Shown piece by piece: positions 11,337-20,251 of a stretch of DNA of 64,000 nt. This DNA comes from Alphaproteobacteria bacterium. GTDB taxonomy: Bacteria > Pseudomonadota > Alphaproteobacteria > Reyranellales > Reyranellaceae. The stretch's first letter is position 1, and each line of letters opens with the position of its first letter. Where the stretch lies: the NCBI GenBank assembly GCA_016870115.1, contig VGCH01000005.1:1-64000 (forward strand), given 5' to 3'. Under the pieces are notes generated by a model, which did no database searches, was not told the DNA's origin, and saw nothing but the letters and a program-made list of their open reading frames with translations. The position numbers and the translations under genes are program-made.

Positions 11337-12428
11337 GTGGCAGCCTCTGTCGCGCCCGCAGTTTCGACCGACGATACGGTGAACCCTATGGGCACCGACG
11401 GCTTCGAGTTCATTGAGTACACCGCGCCCGACCCCGCCGCGCTGGCTCGACTGTTCGAGAGCATGGGGTTCGTCCGGGTCGCCCGGCACCGTTCCAAGGA
11501 TGTGTCGCTGTTCCGTCAGGGCGACGTGAACTTCATCGTGAATGGCGAACCGCAAAGCTTCGCGCAGGGCTTCGCGCGCGTTCACGGACCCTCGGTATGC
11601 GCCATCGCCCTTCGGGTGCGCAACGCCGGGCAAGCCTACCGGCGGGCGCTTGAGCTTGGCGCCTGGGGCGTCGAGGGCAAAGTCGGACCGATGGAACTCA
11701 ACATCCCGGCGATCAAGGGTATCGGCGACTCGCTCATCTACCTGGTCGACCGATACGGGTCCCGCGGCACGATCTATGATGTGGACTTCGAGTACCTGCC
11801 CGGCGTCGAGCGGAATCCAGCCGGCGTGGGCCTTACCTACATCGACCATCTAACGCACAACGTCCATCGCGGCCGCATGGATGAGTGGGCGCAGTTCTAC
11901 GAACGGCTCTTCAATTTCCGCGAGATTCGCTACTTCGACATCGAAGGCAAGCTGACCGGGCTCAAATCGAAGGCCATGACCAGCCCCTGCGGCAAGATCC
12001 GCATCCCGATCAACGAGAGCACCGACGACAAGTCGCAGATCCAGGAATACCTCTCGGCCTATCACGGTGAGGGTATCCAGCACATCGCACTAGGTACCGA
12101 TGACATTTACCGGTCGGTCGAGACCCTGAAGGGGCTCGATGTGCCGTTCCAGACCGTGCCGGACACCTACTATGAGCAGATCGACGCGCGGCTCCCCGGC
12201 CATGGTGAGGACAAGGCTCGACTCGCCGCCAACCGTATCCTGATCGACGGGGCCCCGACGGAAGGCGGCGGGCTCCTGTTGCAGATCTTTACCCAGACCG
12301 TGATTGGCCCGATCTTTTTCGAGATCATCCAGCGCCGCGGCAACGAGGGCTTCGGCGAAGGCAATTTCCGGGCGCTGTTCGAGTCCATCGAACTCGATCA
12401 GATCCGGCGCGGCGTTCTGAAAGCGTGA
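11337..12428 (+). CDS. hppD: 4-hydroxyphenylpyruvate dioxygenase
   Basis: 363 residues from GTG 11337, chosen because GGGAGG lies 5 nt upstream; an inner ATG at 11391 has no such site. The Fe(II) enzyme converts 4-hydroxyphenylpyruvate to homogentisate. Metal-ligand regions are visible as [21 protein letters not shown] and F-F-E-I-I-Q-R-R-G. The C-terminal gate helix region N-E-G-F-G-E-G-N-F is present. First gene of the operon; its TGA overlaps the upstream part of the hmgA leader by a few bases. Confidence 0.97.
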   Translation: MAASVAPAVSTDDTVNPMGTDGFEFIEYTAPDPAALARLFESMGFVRVARHRSKDVSLFRQGDVNFIVNGEPQSFAQGFARVHGPSVCAIALRVRNAGQAYRRALELGAWGVEGKVGPMELNIPAIKGIGDSLIYLVDRYGSRGTIYDVDFEYLPGVERNPAGVGLTYIDHLTHNVHRGRMDEWAQFYERLFNFREIRYFDIEGKLTGLKSKAMTSPCGKIRIPINESTDDKSQIQEYLSAYHGEGIQHIALGTDDIYRSVETLKGLDVPFQTVPDTYYEQIDARLPGHGEDKARLAANRILIDGAPTEGGGLLLQIFTQTVIGPIFFEIIQRRGNEGFGEGNFRALFESIELDQIRRGVLKA

Positions 12429-12439
12429 GGGAGGCGACG

Positions 12440-13588
12440 ATGTCCAAGACGTGGATTCCCCTGCGGCAACTCGAGGGCAAGGCCTCGCGCCAGGCCCATG
12501 TGCGCCTGCCGGCGGGTACCTATGAGCGCGAAATCTCGAAGGAAGGGTTCTTCGGGCCGTCGGCCCAGTTCCATCATGCCCACAAGCCGACGGACTGGAT
12601 CGAGTTCGAGGGCGCAATCCGCCCGCGCGCGTTCGATCTGGGCAAGCTCGCGGGGGCGCGGCCGAGCCCGTGGGATGCGCAGGTGGTGATGACCAACCCG
12701 CACATGAAGATGCGGATGTGGCGTCTGGAGGCCGCCATGCCGGACCTCGCGCGCAACGCGGACGGCGATGAGCTGCTGTTCGTCCACGAGGGTGAAGGCG
12801 CGCTGTTCTGCGACTACGGGCGCCTCGCCTATCGTGAGGGCGACTACCTCGTGATCCCGCGCGGAACGATGTGGCGGCTCGAGCCGACCAAGCCGACCGC
12901 CTGCCTGATGATCGAGGCGACCAACGACAGCTACCGGCTGCCTGAGAAGGGCCTGGTAGGCCGGCATGCGATTTTCGACCCGGCGATGCTCGACACTCCC
13001 GCCCTCGATGAGCAGTTCCGCGCGCAGCAGGACGAACGGCGCTGGCGTGTATTGGTCAAGCGTCGCGGCGTCGTGTCGACCGTGACCTATCCGTTCAATC
13101 CGCTCGATGCGGTGGGCTGGCACGGCGATCTGAGCGTCGTACGGATCAACTGGCGCGATCTTCGGCCTCTGATGAGCCACCGCTTCCACTTGCCGCCATC
13201 AGCCCATACCACCTTCATGGCCAGCCGCTTCGTGGTCTGCACCTTCGTCCCGCGCCCCCTCGAGAGCGATCCGGAAGCGCTGAAGCTGCCGTTCTTCCAC
13301 AGCAACGACGACTACGAGGAAGTGCTCTTCTATCACAAGGGTAGCTTCTTCAGTCGTGACAACATCCATCCCGGCATGATGACGCTGCATCCGTCGGGCT
13401 TCACACACGGCCCGCATCCGAAGGCTTTCAATGCAGCAACCAAGGGCGGCAAGACCGAGACTGACGAGGTCGCGGTAATGATCGACACGCGCGATGCCGT
13501 CGATGTCGCCCCGATGCCGGCGGGGGTGGAGTGGGAAGGCTATGTCCACTCCTGGCGCCCGCCCGAGCTCAAGCAGGCTGCGGAGTAG
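12440..13588 (+). CDS. hmgA: Homogentisate 1,2-dioxygenase
   Basis: 382 residues from ATG 12440, preceded by GGGAGG. Opens the ring of homogentisate to maleylacetoacetate. Family elements include F-V-H-E-G-E-G in the first cupin half, Y-E-E-V-L-F-Y-H-K-G-S-F-F and the iron-site L-H-P-S-G-F-T-H-G-P-H-P. Lies 11 bp after hppD. The length is shorter than the approximately 430-residue animal/Pseudomonas form but typical of the compact bacterial type. Confidence 0.95.
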   Translation: MSKTWIPLRQLEGKASRQAHVRLPAGTYEREISKEGFFGPSAQFHHAHKPTDWIEFEGAIRPRAFDLGKLAGARPSPWDAQVVMTNPHMKMRMWRLEAAMPDLARNADGDELLFVHEGEGALFCDYGRLAYREGDYLVIPRGTMWRLEPTKPTACLMIEATNDSYRLPEKGLVGRHAIFDPAMLDTPALDEQFRAQQDERRWRVLVKRRGVVSTVTYPFNPLDAVGWHGDLSVVRINWRDLRPLMSHRFHLPPSAHTTFMASRFVVCTFVPRPLESDPEALKLPFFHSNDDYEEVLFYHKGSFFSRDNIHPGMMTLHPSGFTHGPHPKAFNAATKGGKTETDEVAVMIDTRDAVDVAPMPAGVEWEGYVHSWRPPELKQAAE

Positions 13589-13592
13589 CGCG

Positions 13593-14627
13593 ATGAAGCT
13601 AGGGACTCTCAAGCAGGGCGGCCGTGACGGCACGCTCATTGTCGTGAGCCGCGATTTGCGCCGTGCCGTGCGCGCCGACGGCATCGCGCCGACACTTCAG
13701 GCCGCGCTCGACTCCTGGGAGGGACTGAGCCCGCGCCTTGCAGCGCTTTACGATCGGCTGAATGACGGGAGTGCTGGCGGCGCCTTCGCACTCGATCCGG
13801 CGGCGCTCGCCGCCCCGTTGCCGCGAGCCTACCAATGGGCCGACGGCTCTGCGTACGTTGTGCATGTCGAGTTGGTACGCAAGGCGCGCGGCGTCGAGAT
13901 GCCGCCATCCTTCTGGACGGATCCGCTGATGTACCAGGGTGGGTCCGACTCCTTCATTGGACCGCGCGATGCCATCGAGGCGCGTGACGAGGCGCACGGT
14001 ATCGATTTCGAAGCCGAGTTGGCCGTTCTCACCGATGACTTGCCCATGGGGATCACGCCCGAGGCGGCACGGGGGCACATCAAGCTGGTGACGCTTCTGA
14101 ACGACGTGTCGTTGCGCAATCTAATCCCGGCGGAACTCGCCAAGGGCTTCGGGTTCTTCCACGGCAAGCCCGCCACTGCCTTCGCGCCGGTCGCCGTCAC
14201 GCCCGACGAGCTGGGCCCGGCCTGGAACGGCGCCCGATTGGACCGCCCGGTGATCTCGACGCTGAACGGGGTGGAATTCGGCCATCCCAACGCCGCGACC
14301 GACCTCACTTTCGATTTCGGCCAGTTGATCGCCCACGCGGCAACGACGCGGCACCTTGAGGCCGGCACGGTCGTCGGTTCGGGCACGGTCGCCAATCGCG
14401 ATGCCGCGGTCGGCTGTTCGTGTATCGCCGAGCGGCGGGTCCGCGAGACGATCGACGAGGGAAAGCCCAAGACTCCCTTCATGTCATTTGGCGATCGCAT
14501 CCGCATCGAGGTGTTCGACGCGGCAGGCGCCTCGATCTTCGGTGCCATCGAGCAGGAGGTCGTGCGCTACACGCCCCCCCGCCTGACGGGCGGCTGTGCT
14601 AGGTTGACCGTCGGGAGGCGGTCATGA
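13593..14627 (+). CDS. Fumarylacetoacetate hydrolase family protein (fumarylacetoacetase)
   Basis: 344 residues from ATG 13593, 4 bp after hmgA. Metal-binding acidic residues are seen in D-F-E-A-E-L-A-V-L-T-D-D, with G-F-G-F-F-H-G-K-P and T-L-N-G-V-E-F-G further along. The place between hmgA and maiA makes fumarylacetoacetase (fumarylacetoacetate to fumarate plus acetoacetate) the natural assignment. It is of the compact bacterial type rather than the 430-residue eukaryotic FAH type. An upstream in-frame extension overlaps hmgA and is not used. Confidence 0.93.
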   Translation: MKLGTLKQGGRDGTLIVVSRDLRRAVRADGIAPTLQAALDSWEGLSPRLAALYDRLNDGSAGGAFALDPAALAAPLPRAYQWADGSAYVVHVELVRKARGVEMPPSFWTDPLMYQGGSDSFIGPRDAIEARDEAHGIDFEAELAVLTDDLPMGITPEAARGHIKLVTLLNDVSLRNLIPAELAKGFGFFHGKPATAFAPVAVTPDELGPAWNGARLDRPVISTLNGVEFGHPNAATDLTFDFGQLIAHAATTRHLEAGTVVGSGTVANRDAAVGCSCIAERRVRETIDEGKPKTPFMSFGDRIRIEVFDAAGASIFGAIEQEVVRYTPPRLTGGCARLTVGRRS

Positions 14628-15268
14628 AGCTCTACGGGTATTTCAGATCCTCGGCGGCATTTCGCGTGCGGATCGCGCTCAACCTCAAGGGCATCTCGGT
14701 CGATCACGCCTTCCGCCACCTCCGCAAGGGCGAGCAGTCGACGCCGGACTATGCCCGCCTCAACCCGCAGAAGCTCGTGCCCGCGCTGCAGCTCGACAAC
14801 GGCGAGGTGTTGACCCAGTCGCTGGCGATCGTCGAGTACCTGAATGAGATCGCGCCCGAACCGCCGCTGTTGCCCGCCGACCCCGTCGGGCGCGCCCGCG
14901 CACGGGCGCTCGCGCTGATCCCGGCCTGCGAGATCCATCCGATCCAGAATCTTCGCGTGCTCGGCTACGTCCGCGAAAAGTATGGCCAGGACGAAGCCGG
15001 TGTCGCGGCCTGGGCGCGGCACTGGATCGGTACCGGTTTCGAGGCCTATGAATCGTCGGTGGCGGGCCATTCCGCCACAGGCATGTTCAGCCACGGCGAT
15101 CGGCCGACGCTGGCAGACATCGCCCTCGTGCCGCAGGTCTTCAACGCCGCGCGCTTTCAGGTCGACATGACACGCTACCCGACGATCCGGCGCATTCATG
15201 AGGCCTGCATGAAGCTGCGGGCGTTCGATCTCGCCCAGCCCTCCAAACAGCCGGACGCCGAACCGTGA
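14624..15268 (+). CDS. maiA: Maleylacetoacetate isomerase (zeta-class GST)
   Basis: 214 residues. Isomerises maleylacetoacetate to fumarylacetoacetate with glutathione. The zeta-class signature S-S-A-A-F-R-V-R-I-A (active-site Ser-Ser) occurs at residues 9-18, then L-V-P-A-L and the GSH-binding Q-S-L-A-I-V-E-Y-L. The C-terminal helical domain includes C-E-I-H-P-I-Q-N. ATG overlaps the preceding stop as ATGA and its own TGA is overlapped by the next start (GTGA): tight translational coupling. Confidence 0.96.
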   Translation: MKLYGYFRSSAAFRVRIALNLKGISVDHAFRHLRKGEQSTPDYARLNPQKLVPALQLDNGEVLTQSLAIVEYLNEIAPEPPLLPADPVGRARARALALIPACEIHPIQNLRVLGYVREKYGQDEAGVAAWARHWIGTGFEAYESSVAGHSATGMFSHGDRPTLADIALVPQVFNAARFQVDMTRYPTIRRIHEACMKLRAFDLAQPSKQPDAEP

Positions 15269-16767
15269 AGCGCGCGGTCGTCGCGCTGGTCTCACTCCTG
15301 CTCGTTGCGGCGGGCGTCGGTTGGCTCTCGATACCCTCGATCGAGCGGCATCTGGTTGCCCAGCTGCGCGGCCAACTCGAGCGGGCGGGGGCCACGCGCA
15401 TCGATCGCCTGGAAATCGGCCTGCTCGCTCGCCGCGTCGAGATCGACGGTCTCAACCTGGTCGCCGGTGCGGGCAACGGGACCGAGGTCGCCCTGACGCG
15501 CGCGCGGGTCTCCGGCCTCGAATGGCCGATCCGGGAACTACTGGCCGGCCGCACCCCCTTTCGCGGATGGCGGCCCGGAGATCCGTTCATTGCCGCCAAT
15601 GTCGAGATCGAAAACCTTCAGGTTGCTGACCCGATCATCGCGACCGGCGTTCGCGTGCGCCGGCTCGTTGCCGAAGGCGTGAACCTTGCGCGTTTCGAGC
15701 CGGCGCGTGGCGGCACGGACTGGATGGAGTCTGCCGCCGGTCCGGTAGACATCGCGCGTGCCCTGCGTGCCCTCGCGCTCGCGCGTCTGGAGATCACAAC
15801 GCTGCTGCTGTCGCAAACCGGCGTCGGCGAGACTCTGAGTGTCGACCGCTTCACCGTTGCGGGTTGGCGGCAGGGCAGGGTGGCTGACTTCGCGGTCGAC
15901 GCGTTCGTGGCGCGCGCCGGCGGCAACGCGGCGGAGGTCGTGCGGGTCGAGCGCGTCAGCCTGCGCGAGGGCGAGATGACCCTGATGCTCGACTACCTCG
16001 ACCCGGTGGGTGCCAGCGAGCAATCGCCGCCGCTGCGCTGGCTGGCCTCTACGTTCGAGGGTTTCTCGGGCACCGCACTCTCGGACAACGGTCTTGCGTT
16101 GACGCGGGTTTCGACAAAGGGCTCACGCGACGGCGATGCACGTTACCGCTGGAACAGTCGTGTGGAGGGGGCGGGTTTCCGGCCCGTCGCTGGCACCTTT
16201 ATCGGCGATGCTGCGGCCGAGTCGTTTCGGGGGCTCGGGATTTCCGAGTTGGCGGTCGATGTCGACTGCGGCGCGATGGAGGATCGTGTCGCCGGGAAGT
16301 TCGATCTGGAACGGTGTGGTGTCGACATCAGAGGTCTCGCCACGATCGGATTGTCGTTCGGCCTCGAAGGCCTCGATGCCTCGTTTTGGGAGGCTTACGA
16401 CTGGGGGGACTACGGCCTTCTCTTGACGAGCAAGGGCGCAGTGAACCGCATCACCCTGTCGTTGCGTGACCAGTCGCTGCTTGACCGGGCTCTGCGGCTT
16501 GCCGCGGGCGGGATGGGAATGCCGGCACAGCTCGCTCGCGCGACCATCGCGCAGCAGGTGCGGCGGTTCCAGCCATCCGGGGTCCTGATCACCCAGGAGA
16601 TGACCGCCATCGCCGATACCGTCGCGCGCTTCGTCGAGCGTGGCGGTGAGCTGGTGTTCGAGGCAAAGCCCGATCCGCCTTTCGCTTTCGAGCGGTGGGA
16701 CTATCTCCTCAGTCCCGGACCCGATCTCGTGAGCGCGCTGGGACTCTCTGTCCGCCACGCGCGGTGA
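15265..16767 (+). CDS. Unknown 500-residue membrane-anchored protein, AsmA-like features
   Basis: Starts at GTG 15265, overlapping maiA by 4 bp. An N-terminal hydrophobic segment (residues 4-22) acts as anchor or signal. The rest is beta-rich with alternating hydrophobic patterns; the early part (R-L-E-I-G-L-L-A-R-R-V-E-I-D-G-L-N-L, then A-R-V-S-G-L) recalls AsmA-like or DUF748 envelope proteins. No catalytic motif is apparent. The translational overlap ties it to the tyrosine-catabolic operon, although an envelope protein has no obvious role there. It ends 3 bp before the convergent DsbA-like gene. Confidence 0.8.
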   Translation: MKRAVVALVSLLLVAAGVGWLSIPSIERHLVAQLRGQLERAGATRIDRLEIGLLARRVEIDGLNLVAGAGNGTEVALTRARVSGLEWPIRELLAGRTPFRGWRPGDPFIAANVEIENLQVADPIIATGVRVRRLVAEGVNLARFEPARGGTDWMESAAGPVDIARALRALALARLEITTLLLSQTGVGETLSVDRFTVAGWRQGRVADFAVDAFVARAGGNAAEVVRVERVSLREGEMTLMLDYLDPVGASEQSPPLRWLASTFEGFSGTALSDNGLALTRVSTKGSRDGDARYRWNSRVEGAGFRPVAGTFIGDAAAESFRGLGISELAVDVDCGAMEDRVAGKFDLERCGVDIRGLATIGLSFGLEGLDASFWEAYDWGDYGLLLTSKGAVNRITLSLRDQSLLDRALRLAAGGMGMPAQLARATIAQQVRRFQPSGVLITQEMTAIADTVARFVERGGELVFEAKPDPPFAFERWDYLLSPGPDLVSALGLSVRHAR

Positions 16768-16770
16768 GAC

Positions 16771-17538
16771 TCAGCCCCTGCGGGCTTCGGCGATCAGCTG
16801 ACGCAACGCGTTGGCGTCGATGGCGCCGGGTACGAACTGGCGGCCGACCACGAAAGCCGGTGTGCCACGCACGCCAAGTAGATTGGCGAGCGCCATGTTG
16901 CGGTCGATCACCTGTTGGACTTTCGGGTCCTGCATGTCCTTCTCGAGCCGCGCCACGTCGATACCCACCGACTCGGCGATCGCGAGGATGCGCGTCCGGT
17001 CGAGCTGCGTGCGGCTCTCCATCAGCGCGTCGTGGAAGGCGAGGTACTTGCCTTGCGGACGCGCCGCGAGCGCCGCGAGCGCGGCCACGCGAGAGGCATC
17101 GCCCAGGATCGGTAGATCCTTGTAGATCACGCGGACCTTGGGGTCGGCGGCGAGGACCGCCTTCACCGCGGCATGGGCACGCTTGCAATAGCCGCACTGG
17201 TAGTCGACGAACTCGACGATCGCGACGTCGCCGTAGGGATTGCCGCCGACGGGGCTGTCGGGATCGCGCAGGAGCTGGCCCTCATACTGGCGGATGGCGA
17301 CACCGGCCTGTGCCTCGCGCTGCGCTTCCTGCTTCTTCTCGAGCTCCTGCATCGCCTCGACCAGCACCTCGGGATTGGCCAGCAGATATTCCCGCACGAT
17401 CCGCCCCACGGCCGCCTTGTCACCGGTGAGCGCCGGTCCTGCGCCCGCACTCGGCGTGGCCGGTGGTGTGCCGCGCAACGCCAACGCGCCACCGGCAACG
17501 ACGAGAAGGCCCATAAGGGCAAGAAGCAGGACTCGCAT
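16771..17538 (-). CDS. DsbA-family thiol:disulfide oxidoreductase
   Basis: 255 residues. The signal or anchor at residues 1-22 is followed by a helical N-terminal region of the type seen in ScsC/DsbA proteins (I-V-R-E-Y-L-L-A-N-P-E-V-L) and a thioredoxin fold with the active site C-G-Y-C at 115-118. The cis-Pro segment is G-T-P-A-F-V-V-G. It acts in the periplasm as oxidase or isomerase. Read with the M48 protease gene 55 bp upstream on the same strand. Confidence 0.94.
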   Translation of the reverse strand: MRVLLLALMGLLVVAGGALALRGTPPATPSAGAGPALTGDKAAVGRIVREYLLANPEVLVEAMQELEKKQEAQREAQAGVAIRQYEGQLLRDPDSPVGGNPYGDVAIVEFVDYQCGYCKRAHAAVKAVLAADPKVRVIYKDLPILGDASRVAALAALAARPQGKYLAFHDALMESRTQLDRTRILAIAESVGIDVARLEKDMQDPKVQQVIDRNMALANLLGVRGTPAFVVGRQFVPGAIDANALRQLIAEARRG

Positions 17539-17593
17539 GGCTGAACTCCGGAAGGGGACGAAGCGGTTACACTGCTTTGGCGCGCGACGCCAG

Positions 17594-18976
17594 TTACCGG
17601 CGGGGCCGGCGGGATTCGACGAAGGCCTTGATGTCCTGGGCCCGCAGCCAAGCCGGTGTGTTGGGCGTCAACTGGCGTTCGGCCTGGCTCGCATGCGCAA
17701 CCGCCTCCGAGCGCTGGCCGCGCAGGATCGCCATCTCCGCCCTGGCCAGTGAAGTGAGGCCCGCATTGCCGAGGCGCTGCTGCGCGATCGCCTGCAGGCG
17801 CCAGAGTTCGAAGCTGTCGGATTCGGATGGTCCGGCCTGATCCAACGCACGCACGGCCTCGCGATCGTTTTCCGGCCGATTGGTTTCCACCAGGGCGCGC
17901 GCGAGGTCGATCTTGAGCAGACCCGACTGCGGCAACAGCTGAACGGCACGGCGGTAGGATGGCAGGGCCTCAAGCGCTCGCCCATTCTCGAACAGGGCCT
18001 GGCCGCGCAATTCGTGGAAGTAGGGGTCGTTGGGCGCGTCCTTTAGCAGCCCGTCCAGGGTCAGCAACGCGGACCCGAGGTTGGCCCGGCGGAACAACGC
18101 GATCGCACGCGCATAGCGTGCCGGCACCGACCTGTCGGACTCGCTGTAGCGCTGCAACGCCTGCTCGGGCGCGATGAATCCGAACAGCTTTGCGACCATG
18201 CGGCCATGCTGTTCGATGAAGCGTGGCGGGTCGGGCGCATTCGCATGGGGGGAGCGCAGCGCCGCTTCCTCGAAGAAAGCGATGCGGTCCTGGGTGAGCG
18301 GATGGGTGCTGAGGTAGGGATCGCGCCGCCCCAACAGCATCCGCTCCTGCTGCAGCAGGATGCGGAGGAACTCAACGCTGCCTTTGGTCGACTGGCCGGT
18401 GCGCTCCAGATAGCCGATCGCCGCTTGATCGGCGGCGTTCTCCTGTGTCTGCGTATACTTGAGGAACAGGCCGATCGAGGGCGGCGCGGCGCTGGATCCG
18501 GTTGGCCCGCCGCGACCCACGCCACCACCCGACGTGGCGCTGCCGGCGATCGCACCGCCGGCCAGGATCATTTCCAGGATTTGCAGCGTGCTGAGTGCCC
18601 GCAGTTCCTCCTGCTGGCGGGCGAGGTGTCCGCCCGCGATGTGGCCGGTCTCGTGGGCCAGCACGCCAATGAGCTGGTTGGGCCGCTCGGTGCGCATCAG
18701 GAGGCCAGTATTGAGGAAGATGCGCTGCCCCGCCGCCACAAAAGCGTTCAGCCCCGGATCGTTGACGATCAGGATATCCACCGCCTCTGGGTTCAGGCCG
18801 GCGACTCGCCAGATCGGCGTCACGAACGCACGGATGGTGCTTTCGATCTCGGCGTCGCGTATGAGTTGGAGCCGCTGGCCGGATTGCGCCCACGCGTTCG
18901 CCAGCGGCGTGGCGACCGCGAGAACGAGGCAGGCGAAGATGGCGAAGCGACGAGACACGAGGGTACCGATGGACAA
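17594..18976 (-). CDS. M48-family periplasmic metalloprotease with TPR repeats (BepA-like)
   Basis: 460 residues from TTG 18976; an in-frame GTG at 18958 gives an equally good signal peptide and avoids overlap with the divergent lipoprotein gene. The zinc-protease motif H-E-T-G-H is near residue 110, with the third-ligand region E-N-A-A-D-Q-A-A further on. The C-terminal part has TPR-like helices (residues 290 onward). BepA-like proteins assist outer-membrane protein assembly or degrade failed intermediates. A Gly/Ser-rich loop lies between the two zinc-site elements. Confidence 0.92.
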   Translation of the reverse strand: MSIGTLVSRRFAIFACLVLAVATPLANAWAQSGQRLQLIRDAEIESTIRAFVTPIWRVAGLNPEAVDILIVNDPGLNAFVAAGQRIFLNTGLLMRTERPNQLIGVLAHETGHIAGGHLARQQEELRALSTLQILEMILAGGAIAGSATSGGGVGRGGPTGSSAAPPSIGLFLKYTQTQENAADQAAIGYLERTGQSTKGSVEFLRILLQQERMLLGRRDPYLSTHPLTQDRIAFFEEAALRSPHANAPDPPRFIEQHGRMVAKLFGFIAPEQALQRYSESDRSVPARYARAIALFRRANLGSALLTLDGLLKDAPNDPYFHELRGQALFENGRALEALPSYRRAVQLLPQSGLLKIDLARALVETNRPENDREAVRALDQAGPSESDSFELWRLQAIAQQRLGNAGLTSLARAEMAILRGQRSEAVAHASQAERQLTPNTPAWLRAQDIKAFVESRRPRR

Positions 18977-20234
18977 CGCTAGGGATGGGCGCTGGGGCCG
19001 TCAATCGCGTGTCGTCGCGCTCCTCGCCGCCGCCTGTTTGATGCTCGCCGCTTGTGGCGAAAGTGGGACACGCGCGCCGGAGATCGCGAGCGCGGCCGAT
19101 GCGCGCCAGGGCGGCATTCGTAGCCAGGGCGTCGTCGTGACCGACAGCTTCCGGGCCTATGCCGGCGCCGATGAGGGGTTCGCCGCCGAGGCCGCGCGCG
19201 ACGCTCTCAACGCGGGTGGCAATGCGGTCGACGCCGTGGTCGCCGGCTACTTCGCCCTTGCGGTCACGCTTCCGTCGGCGGCGAGTCTGGGGGCGCATGG
19301 CGCCTGCGTCGTGCACTTGCATGGGACGCGTACCGCCGCGGCTTTCGGATTTCCGTCGGTCCCTGCCGGTCGAACGAATGGCGGACCGGTGGCCGTACCA
19401 ACCGCCGTTCGCGGCGTGGCACTCATGCATCTGCGACACGGAAAGCTTCGCTGGGAGCAGCTTGTCGCGCCCGCCGAGCGTCTCGCGCGCGCCGGCGTGC
19501 CGGTGTCGCCGGGCTTGGCCCGCGATCTCCAGGCGGCGGGCCTCTCATCACCCGGCTCAGTGTGGCTCCAGCCCGACCTAGCCGCCGTGCTGGGCGCGCT
19601 TCGCCAAAGCGGCGGCGGCGATTTTGCCCAGGGCCGGCTCGCGCGCCAGTTGGCCGAACAATCCGCCCCGACCGGCGCGGGACTGTCGCTCGACACAATC
19701 CGGGCCGCCATTCCGATCGCAGGACCCACGGTGACCGAGGCGTTCGGCTCCCATCGAGTGCATGGTGTGCCCGCGCCACTCGGCGGGCCGCAGGCGCTGG
19801 CCGCTTGGCGTGGCGGGGCAGCCGCGACCGGCGCGGGCGGAGGCGTGGCCGGCGTGGTCGCTGTGGACTCCGAGGCTTCCGCCGCGGCTTGCAGCTTCTC
19901 AATGGGCGTACCGTTCGGGGCGCGGACGGTCGTTCCGGGCATGGGGATCTGGCTGGCAGCACCCGCTGGTGATCCCGTCAGCCCGTTGATCGTGGCCAAC
20001 CCGGCCAATGGTGAGTTCTTCTTCGCGGGCGTCGCGCGATCGGGCTCGCAGATCGGTGCCTTCGCACGCGCGGCACTGGCGGGCGATGGCGCGGTCGAGC
20101 AGGCGTTCGCAAGCCGCGGGGCGGGTGTGACGGCCATCGCGTGTCCGCGAGGTTTGCGCGGAAACCAGCAGAGTTGCCGCGCCGGCACCGATCCCGGCGG
20201 CTTCGGGCTCGTGGTTCCGGCCTTGGGGCGTTGA
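18969..20234 (+). CDS. Gamma-glutamyltransferase-like lipoprotein, probably inactive
   Basis: 421 residues from ATG 18969. A lipobox (M-L-A-A-C-G) follows the signal segment, so it is a lipoprotein. The GGT fold is evident: E-A-A-R-D-A-L-N-A-G-G-N-A-V-D-A, then V-A-V-P-T-A-V-R-G-V-A-L and, near residue 290, G-V-A-G-V-V-A-V-D-S-E with P-F-G-A and G-M-G-I-W-L downstream. True GGTs have T-T-H-x-S-V-V-D at that point; here the catalytic Thr is missing. It is also about 130 residues shorter than a full GGT. Probably a non-catalytic relative. The next gene is an aminotransferase. Confidence 0.85.
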   Translation: MDNARDGRWGRQSRVVALLAAACLMLAACGESGTRAPEIASAADARQGGIRSQGVVVTDSFRAYAGADEGFAAEAARDALNAGGNAVDAVVAGYFALAVTLPSAASLGAHGACVVHLHGTRTAAAFGFPSVPAGRTNGGPVAVPTAVRGVALMHLRHGKLRWEQLVAPAERLARAGVPVSPGLARDLQAAGLSSPGSVWLQPDLAAVLGALRQSGGGDFAQGRLARQLAEQSAPTGAGLSLDTIRAAIPIAGPTVTEAFGSHRVHGVPAPLGGPQALAAWRGGAAATGAGGGVAGVVAVDSEASAAACSFSMGVPFGARTVVPGMGIWLAAPAGDPVSPLIVANPANGEFFFAGVARSGSQIGAFARAALAGDGAVEQAFASRGAGVTAIACPRGLRGNQQSCRAGTDPGGFGLVVPALGR

Positions 20235-20251
20235 TCGTGTCTGGAGGTCGC

